Shown: in pieces, positions 1-9,614 of the stretch
How the letters are laid out: every line of letters starts with the position of its first letter
Numbering within the stretch: the stretch's first letter is position 1
Source of the DNA: Draconibacterium aestuarii
Lineage (GTDB): Bacteria; Bacteroidota; Bacteroidia; Bacteroidales; Prolixibacteraceae
Assembly (NCBI GenBank): GCA_026671195.1
Contig: JAPOHD010000029.1
Location: 212,342 to 276,341, forward strand
Direction of reading: 5' to 3'
Length of the DNA: 64,000 bases
The notes under the pieces: generated by a model
What the model was told of the DNA's origin: nothing
Database searches by the model: none
The model's input: only the letters and a program-made list of their open reading frames with translations
Translations under genes and position numbers: made by a program

Positions 1-110
1 ATGTAATTGAAAAACGTTGGCCGGCTCTGGAAAAGCAACGATTGGATTTCTTATCAAAAGATTTTAATCCTGGAAATAACTGGTGGGGAAGTATGGTTGT
101 TGAGGATTAG
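1..110 (+). CDS. C-terminal end of an unidentified protein (5' end outside window)
   Basis: The frame beginning at base 3 is open from the window edge to a TAG at 108-110 and encodes about 35 residues ending WWGSMVVED. The aromatic-rich tail looks like the end of a secreted or carbohydrate-active enzyme, but this is too short to assign. It runs in the same direction as the GH99-like gene, 41 bases upstream of its start, so both may share a transcript. No function is claimed. Confidence 0.55.
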   Translation, partial: VIEKRWPALEKQRLDFLSKDFNPGNNWWGSMVVED

Positions 111-151
111 ATACTTATTTCGCACAACTATCAACTAAAAAATAAACCATA

Positions 152-1375
152 ATGAATCGAATAAAACTGAATTCCACGCACTTTTTGTTCTCTTCAATTT
201 TAATGATTCTGGTAATTTCGGTTAATTGCAGCCAACCCGAAAAACCAACTACAGCAATTGACGACAAAAATGAATACTATGTAGCTGCTTATATCTGGCC
301 ATCGTGCCACCACGACGAGCGCTTTGGAGATATGTTATGGCCGGAAGGTACCGGCGAATGGGAAGTCATTAAAAAAGGTAATCCGCGTTTTGAAGGGCAT
401 TATCAACCTCGTTTGCCACTGTGGGGTTACGAAATGGATAACGATCCGAAAGTGATGGAAAAATGGATTGATGCAGCCACAAGTCACGGGGTAAATACGT
501 TTGTATTCGATTGGTACTGGTTTGATGGCGGCCCTTTTCTGGAAAGTTCGCTTAACGACGGTTTTCTGAAAGCCAAAAATAACTCAAAAATGAATTTTTA
601 CATCATGTGGGCCAACCACGATGTAAAACGCAACTACTGGAACGTTCATAAATTTAAAGACGATACCTCTCAACTTTGGGATGGAGCCGTAGATTGGGAT
701 AATTTCAAAATCATTGTTGACCGCGTGATAAAACAATATTTTAAGCAGCCCAATTATTTAAAAATCGATGGCAAACCTGTTTTTTCTGTTTTTAGTGTAG
801 ATAACCTGCTGGAAGGTTTTGGCGGCAGTGTGGAAGAAACCCGCAAAGCATTTGACTATTTCAGAACGGAAGTAAAAAAAGCAGGATTCCCGGATTTGTA
901 TATCCAATGGAACCAGGGCGGTGGTAGTATCTTATCGAAAGAACGGGCAGCAAAATTCTCGCAAAGAATAGAAGACATGAATTTTGATGGTGTGGCCTTG
1001 TATAATATGGGCGGAATCAGTGAAGATTATCTGATTTACGGCGATAATTCAGTCAAAATCAGAGCACAAATGGATTCTGTACTGAATGTGCCCTTATTCC
1101 CCTGTGTTTCGATTGGCTGGGATGACACACCGCGTTTCCCGGCCAAAGGAATGAAAGATGTAGTACACTACCACAATACGCCCGAGAGTTTTGCCACTTT
1201 GCTGTACAAGGCAAAAAAGTATGTCGACAGTCACCCCGAGCAACCCAAACTGATTACCATAAACGCCTGGAACGAGTGGGTGGAAGGAAGTTATCTTTTA
1301 CCCGATATGCAATGGGGATACGGATATCTGGAAGCAGTAAAAAAGGTTATGAATGGAGAAATGGATGTGAATTAA
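152..1375 (+). CDS. GH99-like (WbsX-type) lipoprotein, putative glycoside hydrolase
   Basis: 407 residues. The N-terminus has a lipoprotein signal: a hydrophobic stretch followed by a lipobox ending in Cys near residue 26 (VNCSQ), so the mature protein is probably anchored in a membrane. The rest resembles the GH99-like/WbsX domain: YVAAYIWPSC near the start, FDWYWFDGG around residue 121, YIMWANHDV, a substrate-cleft-like IQWNQGGG and a C-terminal NAWNEWVEGSYLLPD. The NAWNEW(V)EG block near the C-terminus is the family's most recognisable signature. Related proteins act on mannose-type linkages (GH99 endo-alpha-mannosidase) or sit in polysaccharide loci, but the substrate here is unknown. It lies upstream of a GH2 gene on the same strand, which fits a role in glycan breakdown. 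Confidence 0.85.
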   Translation: MNRIKLNSTHFLFSSILMILVISVNCSQPEKPTTAIDDKNEYYVAAYIWPSCHHDERFGDMLWPEGTGEWEVIKKGNPRFEGHYQPRLPLWGYEMDNDPKVMEKWIDAATSHGVNTFVFDWYWFDGGPFLESSLNDGFLKAKNNSKMNFYIMWANHDVKRNYWNVHKFKDDTSQLWDGAVDWDNFKIIVDRVIKQYFKQPNYLKIDGKPVFSVFSVDNLLEGFGGSVEETRKAFDYFRTEVKKAGFPDLYIQWNQGGGSILSKERAAKFSQRIEDMNFDGVALYNMGGISEDYLIYGDNSVKIRAQMDSVLNVPLFPCVSIGWDDTPRFPAKGMKDVVHYHNTPESFATLLYKAKKYVDSHPEQPKLITINAWNEWVEGSYLLPDMQWGYGYLEAVKKVMNGEMDVN

Positions 1376-1408
1376 ATAACACCTCAAAAAAGGAATTATC
1401 AGGAGTTC

Positions 1409-4400
1409 TTATGGCTTTGTAATTTTTCCGAACCAGCTTGTGTCCATCAGGCGCATGGTACCCGAAAATAAAGCCACAACACCGGTTAAAATACCAATTA
1501 CTTTTTCTATTGATAAACCTTGCGACATTACCATAAATGCAGCAAGTGGGATCAATAACAACAACAACAGGTATTTGGTATTTTTCCATTTCCCTTGTCT
1601 TCCAAGCATTTGTTCCAACCCGGTTTTTTCATCTTCATCTACCGAATATTTTAGGAAATACCGGAATGCCGAACTAAATATTTTAGGATAAGGCTCCAAC
1701 TCCACGAGTCCTTTCACTCGTAACCGATTGATCAGAAACCGGTTTTTAAAATTCAACAAGCCATCGTCGGCCAGATCGAAAAGAATCAACTTTTCCATCC
1801 GCGTTAAATATTTCCAAATATGGCTGAACTGCAACTTCAACAGATGCGCATCGGCCAATATTTGTTCCTCCTCATCCTTTACATCAACATATGAAATGTT
1901 TGGATAAAGCGTTTTCAAAGTTTGCTCAATTGTTTCTTTCTTCACTTTTCCTGTAAATCGAAAATAGTCTTTAAAAAGAAGTTGCAGACCATTCAAATAA
2001 CTTTCAATTTCCATTTCTTCTGTTACCCCCGGTTTATGTTCCACAATGTAATCCTGAAAGTATTCCTTTATATAATCGGTGTCGAAAGGCAGCTCAAATA
2101 TTAGTTTTGCTTTAACATGTTTCCCCAACACATTTAACCTTGAAAGCAGCATATCTCCTTTTTTGTAATCAAGTATTTGGGCTTCCATTCCGGTTATCCA
2201 AACAAAATGATTTCCTGCGGGAACAAGCGTTAAAACATTGCTGTTCTTATCCACTATTTTTTCGGCAGTTATAATTCCGGGTTCTTCCAAAGTACTTTTA
2301 CCTTTCTTAAGAAGAGATTTTGCTTGATCAAGAAACTCCTGACCGTTGAATGAAAGCAAAAGAATATGTTTTATCCCTTCATTTTTTAGCAGATCAGTCC
2401 ACTGCGGATTATTGGGTGTTTTCCATTTTGCGGTAATTGTTCCAAGCAATATGTCGGCCAGATAACGAACTGTAGTCAGGATTAAAATCCCCAACACAAA
2501 CAACGGTAAAATAAAAATCAGTACCCACATATATGGTTTTAATCCAAACGGAATTACCCCGAGCAAATTTTTTTGCCGCTCAATTTTTTGCAGATGAGAT
2601 GACTTGACTTGTGCCACCCCACTATTTTCAGCATTTCTGTACAAGAGAACTGAGTCGGTCTTTTGAATATCTTTGATAAAAACCCAATCGCTTGTTGTAT
2701 TTCGTTCGTATAACAGTGAATTCAAATAATTATCTCCGGTTAATACACTGGGTAGCTCGTAGTACATTATATCGGCATTTGCGAGTTGTCTTTCTGCCTG
2801 AGCTGAATTCTCCAGTTTGTCAATTAACCTGTCTGTTTCACCGGGAAAATAAAACTGCGAATCCATGCTGTCAAGTTTACTGCCGTTAACAGCCTCCAGC
2901 CATTTCTTCGCTTTTTCTGCCTCTTTATAAGAAGAATGTAACACTACATTTTCGCTGGCCAGATGTAGCATTTCATTTTTTTGCGCCAGAACTTCTTCCT
3001 GGTAACGGATGCTCAGATAATAAGCTGTTACAGGAACAGCTGACAAGCAAAGCAGCCAAATTAACATGTACGACATATATTTTTGCCGCACGGTAAAATA
3101 TCCACTGTCGTATTTATTACCTATCAATTTGAATGTCCGGGTTCCAATTAAAATAAGCACAACAAGTAATACTATTACTAAAATCGAGTTTGGGATACTA
3201 ATCCAGAATAACATAGCAACAGAAACTGCAACAATAAACATCAATAGTAAAACAGAGCCGAAAGTGGCTTTTTTATAAAGAATTACATAAGCAGTTACGC
3301 CGGAAAAGGCAATAAAAACAAGCTGATAAAAAAGCATTAAAATCGCTGATTTTAGTAAAAAAGCACCCAGAAGCTGACACAGTAAAAGAAGCGACTGAAG
3401 AATAAGCAGTGAAGTATACTCCCGTTCTTTATCGGGGCGAAAAAGTATCCATTTTAAGGGCCAGGTCTTCGACTTCATAAAACGTTTGCTCGCTGCTGTT
3501 TGATGTATAATTAGCTTACCAAGAACTATACAAACAAAGGTGAACAACAAAAAATAAAACGTAAACAGGTAAATGCGGGTGTTTTTGTTGTCGGTATAAT
3601 TTAAATCGATAAGCGTTACATGATACAAAGGTTTTTCTGGTAATGGAACAATCCTTGCCAGCCATTTTTTTTCGTTGTAGGTTATTCGAGCCAGTACTTC
3701 GGTTCGGTACCTTATGCTTCCCTCAATTTTAGGATTGTGGTTGATTTCCACCAAAAAGTTTTCCTGCAGGTTTTTCAATTCATTGGAATGATATAAAATA
3801 TTTCCATCTCCGTTTATTATTAAAAAGGTTACGTCTCTGGGTAAAACCTGATGATACAACGAAGGAACGTCAGAAGTAATAGCCAGGTATTTTGATTCTT
3901 TTGTTACCGGGCTTTTTAAGCGGAACGAAACAGCTGTTTCCAATTTGCTTGTGTTGTACGATTTAATGGATTCGATGTAAAAAGCCTCAATACTGTCGTT
4001 AAAACTACTCCTGCAGGGCCAGCTAAAATTTTCATCAAGACTCCTGAAATAATTTCGTGAACTCAGATCAATGGGCACTAAATCAGAAAATGGCGTGTGG
4101 GTAATAGTTTTTTGAGCCATTCCATGATCATTCATTAAAATGATTTCGTTAAACGGTATAGAATCAATAAAAATCTTATTATTGCTGATATTCATTTTAA
4201 CGGAATTCAATTCTCTGGTAAGGAAACTCGTTGAATCGTACGATGCCTTTAATAATGTATCTGCTAGATTTAAAATGTGTTTAAAATCGCTTTCCACATT
4301 TTTGCATAGCCGGCTCGAAATGGTTTCAATTCTTTGTCGCGAAGTATGCCGGTCGACCACATAATATTTCATGGTGCCAATAAAAAGCAATATCAGCAAA

Positions 4401-5431
4401 CTCACTCCTAAAATCAGTGAAACTGTGGCATTGTTCACATCTCTAACATTAAGTCTTTCTTTACGGTTAATAAAAACAATCTTTAATATGGGCATGCCAA
4501 TTAGCAGTAACAAAATAATGCCTGAAAAAATGGTAAGCAACTGGCTGTTAAATGTTCTTGTTTTTTTTCGGTATTCATCATTCGGAATAAACCCGGCCAG
4601 ATAAAATTTCTGGTCAAGAAAATTTATAGGCAAAAACAATACATTGGTTTCTGTTCCCTGTATTTCTATATTCTGAAAAACTCCTCCCTGCGTTTTCGAG
4701 ATTGTATCATTTAAGGCGGTTAAATTGGTGATATCGTTTACGATACTACCGTTTGAATTGTAAATAATCCCGGCCGAATCTAATAAGGCTATATTTTCAA
4801 AAAGTTGATCGAACTTTAGGTTTTCCATCAACTTTGAAACGGGAACATCCATGATCGTAAATGAATTTGAGGATTTTATTTCAAATGAAATTGCTCTTGA
4901 TTTCTTTCTCTCGAAGATCTTTTTAAACGTATTTTTAAAAGTAGTAAGGTTATCATTATGCTTCCCTTCATATGTAATATTGTTCAGGTTAAAAAAGATA
5001 TGTTGTTTGTATTTGCTGACATAAGTCGAAACTCTGTTTGTATCTTGAAAATCATCCTGTTCATATGCATTTTTTGGTATGGCCTTTATTTGTTTATCAA
5101 AACCGTTAACAACACCCAAAATTTCACTAATTGTAAGTGAATCTTTTTCAATAAACTTCCTATTTTTTACCCAAACCTCAAGAGAATCAAAATTCTGTTC
5201 TTGCCGAATTGCGTAAAATGCACTGTAAATTTTGAAATGAGACGCGTAATAATCATGTTTGTGATGCATGTTCTCTGCGTATCTTTCCAAAATCCTGAAC
5301 CCACGTTCCTTCACCAGCATTTCCTGCTTTGGAATAAAGAGAAAAAAATAGGAAGCGTACAGAATTATTAGTAATACGATTACAATAATCCAGCTGAAAT
5401 TGTTTGTCGCTTTTGATCGTAGTGGTTTCAT
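1409..5431 (-). CDS. Very large multi-sensor membrane protein (Cache-like extracytoplasmic modules)
   Basis: About 1340 residues from the ATG at 5431, which has AGGA about 6 bases upstream; an in-frame GTG at 5527 would add 32 residues with no membrane character. Layout: a membrane helix near residues 12-34, an extracytoplasmic region of about 260 residues, two helices, a second extracytoplasmic region of about 280 residues whose end resembles a Cache fold, a cluster of about five helices, a third short extracytoplasmic loop, another helix, then a cytoplasmic part of about 300 residues and a last hydrophobic segment close to the C-terminus. The cytoplasmic part contains a winged-helix-like stretch (MEKLILFDLADDGLL) but no visible histidine-kinase, GGDEF or Walker A motif. 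The gene converges with the GH99-like gene, 33 bases away. It is probably a sensor; ligand and output are unknown. Confidence 0.75.
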   Translation of the reverse strand: MKPLRSKATNNFSWIIVIVLLIILYASYFFLFIPKQEMLVKERGFRILERYAENMHHKHDYYASHFKIYSAFYAIRQEQNFDSLEVWVKNRKFIEKDSLTISEILGVVNGFDKQIKAIPKNAYEQDDFQDTNRVSTYVSKYKQHIFFNLNNITYEGKHNDNLTTFKNTFKKIFERKKSRAISFEIKSSNSFTIMDVPVSKLMENLKFDQLFENIALLDSAGIIYNSNGSIVNDITNLTALNDTISKTQGGVFQNIEIQGTETNVLFLPINFLDQKFYLAGFIPNDEYRKKTRTFNSQLLTIFSGIILLLLIGMPILKIVFINRKERLNVRDVNNATVSLILGVSLLILLFIGTMKYYVVDRHTSRQRIETISSRLCKNVESDFKHILNLADTLLKASYDSTSFLTRELNSVKMNISNNKIFIDSIPFNEIILMNDHGMAQKTITHTPFSDLVPIDLSSRNYFRSLDENFSWPCRSSFNDSIEAFYIESIKSYNTSKLETAVSFRLKSPVTKESKYLAITSDVPSLYHQVLPRDVTFLIINGDGNILYHSNELKNLQENFLVEINHNPKIEGSIRYRTEVLARITYNEKKWLARIVPLPEKPLYHVTLIDLNYTDNKNTRIYLFTFYFLLFTFVCIVLGKLIIHQTAASKRFMKSKTWPLKWILFRPDKEREYTSLLILQSLLLLCQLLGAFLLKSAILMLFYQLVFIAFSGVTAYVILYKKATFGSVLLLMFIVAVSVAMLFWISIPNSILVIVLLVVLILIGTRTFKLIGNKYDSGYFTVRQKYMSYMLIWLLCLSAVPVTAYYLSIRYQEEVLAQKNEMLHLASENVVLHSSYKEAEKAKKWLEAVNGSKLDSMDSQFYFPGETDRLIDKLENSAQAERQLANADIMYYELPSVLTGDNYLNSLLYERNTTSDWVFIKDIQKTDSVLLYRNAENSGVAQVKSSHLQKIERQKNLLGVIPFGLKPYMWVLIFILPLFVLGILILTTVRYLADILLGTITAKWKTPNNPQWTDLLKNEGIKHILLLSFNGQEFLDQAKSLLKKGKSTLEEPGIITAEKIVDKNSNVLTLVPAGNHFVWITGMEAQILDYKKGDMLLSRLNVLGKHVKAKLIFELPFDTDYIKEYFQDYIVEHKPGVTEEMEIESYLNGLQLLFKDYFRFTGKVKKETIEQTLKTLYPNISYVDVKDEEEQILADAHLLKLQFSHIWKYLTRMEKLILFDLADDGLLNFKNRFLINRLRVKGLVELEPYPKIFSSAFRYFLKYSVDEDEKTGLEQMLGRQGKWKNTKYLLLLLLIPLAAFMVMSQGLSIEKVIGILTGVVALFSGTMRLMDTSWFGKITKP

Positions 5432-5636
5432 AAAGCGTCCTGATTTTGGGTGATTTAATGGTATATCTTTAACAAAGATACGCCAATCCCATCCCAAAGT
5501 CAATAGTAGTACTTTATCTATCAACACATTAAGCCAACCACAACATACAAGGGCTGCAACTTTTTATCGTTTAAAGTCAATTCCTCGATTTGATTTGTTT
5601 TATGTATTTTAGTCCCTTACAATTAAACCTGAAACC

Positions 5637-8432
5637 ATGACAAAGCATTTGTTAGCGATTCTTGTATTTCTTTTTTCACCGAATCTTTTTGCCCAGCCAA
5701 CCGAAACACTTTTTCTTTCAGGTACCGACGCCGCCAACACGGTTGAATGGGACTTTTTATGTACCGACGGGAGAAACAGCGGAGAATGGACAAAAATACC
5801 AGTGCCTTCGAACTGGGAACTTCAAGGTTTTGGAACTTACAATTACGGGCACAACTGGAAAAACAAGGATAAAAAACTTGGCAAGGAACACGGACTTTAC
5901 AAATACGAATTTGAAGTTCCGGCAAACTGGAAAGGCAAAACGATAAACATCGTTTTCGATGGTTCGATGACAGATACCAACGTGAAAATCAATGGAAAGT
6001 TGGCCGGCGAAATGCACCAGGGAGCCTTTTATCGTTTTAAATACGATATTTCGAAATTACTGAAATACGGGAAAACCAATACTTTGGAAGTTGATGTGGC
6101 CAAACATTCGGCCAACGAATCGGTGAATCGTGCCGAACGACAAGCCGATTTCTGGATATTTGGAGGCATTTTCCGTCCGGTTTTTTTAGAAGCACTTCCG
6201 GCAGTCCACATGACCAGAACTGCCATCAATGCAAAAGCCGACGGTTCTTTTAACTCTTTAATTGTACTCAACCAGTCAAAATCGGATTATTCCGTTTGGG
6301 TTGATCTGTTCGATTTGGATGGAAACAAAATAGGTAAAACAGTTCAGGCAGAAATAAAAAAAGGCACAACCGAAACTTTTGTATCGGGCAAATTTAACAA
6401 CATTAAATCGTGGAATCCGGAGTGGCCCACTTTGTACGACCTGAAAATAAGCCTTAAAAAAGGAACGGACGTTATTCATGAAGTTACAGAGCGAATCGGA
6501 TTCAGAACAGTTGAATTACGCCAGCACGATGGTTTTTATATCAACAACGAAAAAGTGGTATTTAAAGGAGTTAACCGCCACTCTTTCTGGCCCGAAACCG
6601 GACGCTGTTTAAGCGAAGAGAATTTACTGGAAGACATTCGTTTGATCAAAGAAATGAACATGAATGCAGTACGTTGTTCGCACTACGTTCCCGACAAACG
6701 TTTTCTTGAATTATGCGATTCGATGGGACTTTTTGTGTTAGACGAAGTTACCGGCTGGCAAGATGGCTACGATACAATTGTTGGTCCGAAACTGATAAAA
6801 GAAACGGTGTTAAAAGACGAGAATCACCCGAGTGTGGTTATTTGGGATCACGGAAACGAAGGCGGCTGGCTTTTTGAAAACGAAAAGTGGCTGCAATACT
6901 GGGACATTCAAAAACGTCCGGTAATTTGTCCCTGGCTTTTACACAACGGAGCAGATACCCACCATTATCCGGAGTTTGAACATGCCATTGGCAGAACAGT
7001 AAATGGAAACGATCCGTTTATGGCAACCGAATTACTTCATGGCTTGTACGACGGAGGACACGGAGCCGGTTTAGAATCTTTTTGGAGAAGTTACGAGAGC
7101 ACTCCTTTGTTGGCCGGTGGTTTTCTTTGGGTGCTTGTTGATGAAGCTGTTTTACGTACCGATATGGAAGGCACCGTTTTCGATGCGGATGGTAATCATG
7201 CTCCCGACGGAATACTGGGGCCTCATCGCGAAAAAGAAGGTAGTTTTTACACCGTAAAAGAAATCTGGTCGCCGGTGCAGGTTGAGCCGGTTACCATCAA
7301 TAAAAAATGGAACGGGCGTCTTTTTCTGAAAAACAAATTTATTTACACCGATTTAATCGATTGTGTGTTTACCTGGAAAGCCTTGAAAACAAAGGTTGGC
7401 TCAACTGAGCAAATTGTTACCGGCTCGGGAATTGCTCCCAGCCCCAAAGCACATCCCGGCGAAACAGCGATGGTTGAAATGCAGTATGGAAACGCACTTG
7501 AAGAGGCCGATATTTTTGAATTCAAAGCTGTTAACCACGAAGGCTACGAACTTTACACCTGGAGTTGGCCGGTTGTTCAGCCCACCGAAAAAGCACAAGA
7601 CTTTATAACTGAAATACATTCGGACTCAGAAGTCAAAGTAAATGAAAACGGGAATATAGTATCTGCTGAAAGCGATGGTATAACTGTTTCATTCAACAAA
7701 AAAGATGGAACCATTATTTCTGTAAAAAATGAAAAGGGAGCTATTTCGTTTAGCGGAGGCCCACTGCCGGTTGGAGTCGACTCAGAAGTTACCGGTACTC
7801 AATGGGATATGAATAAAAAAGGAGAATTTTACTTTGAAATAACCTATTCGAAATATCCGCAAAAAGCAGTTTGGACCCTGCATAAAAACGGATTACTGGA
7901 ACTGGAAGCAGAGCAAATAAAACAATCGTTAAAAGATATCGACTACATTGGGCTTACTTTTAACTATCCGGAAGAAAAAGTGAAAGGCATTAAATGGATG
8001 GGCCGCGGACCATACCGTGTGTGGAAAAACCGGATAAAAGGCAGTAACATGGGTATTTGGGAGAAAGCGTACAACAATACCATAACAGGCGAAAGTTTTG
8101 AGAACCTTGTCTATCCTGAATTTAAAGGATATCATGGAAATCTGTATTGGGCAACATTGGAAACTTCAGAGTCGGATTTTACCGTTATTTCTGAAACTCC
8201 AAACCTGTTTTTCAGGTTGTTTACACCCGCCGAACCTCAATACGTTCAGGGAGGTGTGTATCCTCCGCTTCCTGAAGGCGATCTGTCTTTTTTATACGAA
8301 ATACCGGCAATAGGTACTAAATTTAAAAGTGCCGAAAAGTTGGGGTCTCAAAGCCGAAAAGGAATATACCGTGGACACAGTGGCGACGAAAACTACCCGA
8401 TAAAACTCTGGTTCGATTTTAGAAATAATTAG
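5637..8432 (+). CDS. Glycoside hydrolase family 2 (beta-galactosidase-like), secreted
   Basis: 931 residues with a Sec signal peptide ending near FAQP (about residue 20). Domains in order: jelly-roll sugar-binding domain (about 25-190, with VPSNWELQGFGTYNYG), immunoglobulin-like domain (about 190-290), TIM barrel starting at GFRTVELR (about 290-580), then a further beta domain and a C-terminal beta-galactosidase small-chain-like domain (about 690-930). The acid/base Glu is visible in HGNEGGW (E408). E465 in MATELLHG, followed by LESFWR, corresponds by position to the nucleophile region. GH2 enzymes remove beta-linked galactose, glucuronate or mannose; specificity cannot be read here. It is probably periplasmic and trims oligosaccharides imported by the nearby SusC/SusD pair. 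Confidence 0.93.
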   Translation: MTKHLLAILVFLFSPNLFAQPTETLFLSGTDAANTVEWDFLCTDGRNSGEWTKIPVPSNWELQGFGTYNYGHNWKNKDKKLGKEHGLYKYEFEVPANWKGKTINIVFDGSMTDTNVKINGKLAGEMHQGAFYRFKYDISKLLKYGKTNTLEVDVAKHSANESVNRAERQADFWIFGGIFRPVFLEALPAVHMTRTAINAKADGSFNSLIVLNQSKSDYSVWVDLFDLDGNKIGKTVQAEIKKGTTETFVSGKFNNIKSWNPEWPTLYDLKISLKKGTDVIHEVTERIGFRTVELRQHDGFYINNEKVVFKGVNRHSFWPETGRCLSEENLLEDIRLIKEMNMNAVRCSHYVPDKRFLELCDSMGLFVLDEVTGWQDGYDTIVGPKLIKETVLKDENHPSVVIWDHGNEGGWLFENEKWLQYWDIQKRPVICPWLLHNGADTHHYPEFEHAIGRTVNGNDPFMATELLHGLYDGGHGAGLESFWRSYESTPLLAGGFLWVLVDEAVLRTDMEGTVFDADGNHAPDGILGPHREKEGSFYTVKEIWSPVQVEPVTINKKWNGRLFLKNKFIYTDLIDCVFTWKALKTKVGSTEQIVTGSGIAPSPKAHPGETAMVEMQYGNALEEADIFEFKAVNHEGYELYTWSWPVVQPTEKAQDFITEIHSDSEVKVNENGNIVSAESDGITVSFNKKDGTIISVKNEKGAISFSGGPLPVGVDSEVTGTQWDMNKKGEFYFEITYSKYPQKAVWTLHKNGLLELEAEQIKQSLKDIDYIGLTFNYPEEKVKGIKWMGRGPYRVWKNRIKGSNMGIWEKAYNNTITGESFENLVYPEFKGYHGNLYWATLETSESDFTVISETPNLFFRLFTPAEPQYVQGGVYPPLPEGDLSFLYEIPAIGTKFKSAEKLGSQSRKGIYRGHSGDENYPIKLWFDFRNN

Positions 8433-8563
8433 CTCGTTATTAGGTGTAAAAGCATTTTTTATCGTCACATTAATAGCAGCTCAAAAACCGGCAAGAGGGA
8501 ATTTGACCAGAAATTACTTAATTTTAAAAAAGAGAAATCGAATAATTATATAAATAACAAACC

Positions 8564-9493
8564 ATGAAACGAAGGAATTTTATCAAAAACACCGCAGCAA
8601 GTGGTGTTGCTTTAACCGGCCTAAGTAGTGTTATAAATGCTGCGGCCTCCGAAACTAAAGTTTCTAATTCAGCCAAATTTAAACTAAAGTATGCACCGGG
8701 TTTGGGTACTTTCCGCGAGCACGCCGGAAACGATCCTATTGACAATATCAAATTTATTGCAGATCAGGGTTTCCGGGCAATATTTGACAATGGTCTGATG
8801 AACAAACCACCTGAATTGCAGGAAAAAATTGCCAACGAACTGGCTCGTCAGGGAATGGACCTGGGCCCCTTTGTATTATATGCCGATTTTAAAACAAAAT
8901 CATTTGTTACCCAAAAACCCGAAATAAAAGAAATGCTTAAAGACACCATGCAGAAAGGTCTTGAAGTACAAAAAAGAACAGGCGTAAAAACAGCACTTAT
9001 TGTTCCGGGTCATTTTGATGAAGGTCTTGAATATGCTTATCAAATGGCAAACATAATAGATAATTTACGGATGTGTTGCGATATTGCAGGGCCAAGTGAT
9101 CTTAAACTGGTAATGGAACCGCTTAATGCATGGACGAATCATCCGGGACTTATTTTAACCAAAATGCCTGAAGCCTATATGCTTTGTGTAGCAGTAAACC
9201 ACCCAAGTTGTAAAATTGTAAATGACATGTACCACCAGCAGATTACTGAGGGAAATATTATTCCGAACATTGACAAATGCTGGGATCACATTGGTGCTTT
9301 CCATATAGGTGATAATCCAGGACGGAATGAACCTACCACCGGCGAAATAAACTATAAAAATATTTTCAAACATATTTATGATAAAGGTTACGATGGTACC
9401 CTTTGCTGCGAACACGGGAAAAGCCTGGGAGGCAAAGAAGGCGAAATTGCTTTCATTGAAGCCTACCGGAAGGTTGATGCATTCGAAGTATAG
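8564..9493 (+). CDS. Hydroxypyruvate isomerase-like TIM barrel protein with twin-arginine signal
   Basis: 309 residues. The N-terminus MKRRNFIKNTAASGVALTG is a twin-arginine signal, so the folded protein is probably exported to the periplasm. The body is an AP-endonuclease-2-like TIM barrel of the sugar isomerase/epimerase group. The metal-binding signatures of the hydroxypyruvate isomerase branch are all visible: Glu in MEPLNAW, Asp/His in NDMYHQQ, His in FHIGDNPGRNEP followed by TGEINY, and Glu in CCEHGKS. The partners suggest it acts on a sugar or keto-sugar released by the locus rather than on free hydroxypyruvate; that is inference. The gene is followed by a strong terminator and converges with the large FAD oxidoreductase gene. 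Confidence 0.9.
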   Translation: MKRRNFIKNTAASGVALTGLSSVINAAASETKVSNSAKFKLKYAPGLGTFREHAGNDPIDNIKFIADQGFRAIFDNGLMNKPPELQEKIANELARQGMDLGPFVLYADFKTKSFVTQKPEIKEMLKDTMQKGLEVQKRTGVKTALIVPGHFDEGLEYAYQMANIIDNLRMCCDIAGPSDLKLVMEPLNAWTNHPGLILTKMPEAYMLCVAVNHPSCKIVNDMYHQQITEGNIIPNIDKCWDHIGAFHIGDNPGRNEPTTGEINYKNIFKHIYDKGYDGTLCCEHGKSLGGKEGEIAFIEAYRKVDAFEV

Positions 9494-9512
9494 ATTTTCT
9501 AACGATATACTT

Positions 9513-9543
9513 GTAAAAAGGTGGCCGTTTGCCACCTTTTTAC
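9513..9543. terminator. Bidirectional Rho-independent terminator
   Basis: A perfect 13-bp stem (9513-9525 with 9531-9543, GTAAAAAGGTGGC and its complement) closes a 5-base loop. The stem itself carries an A-run on one side and a T-run on the other, so it can act in both directions. It lies between the convergent isomerase (ends 9493) and FAD oxidoreductase (ends 9615) genes. Confidence 0.85.
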
Positions 9544-9614
9544 ATTTAGGGATGTTTAATCCAATATTGGACCTTTCATCAAAGGTAAATAATCAGAAAC
9601 CGTCAGTTCGCTTA

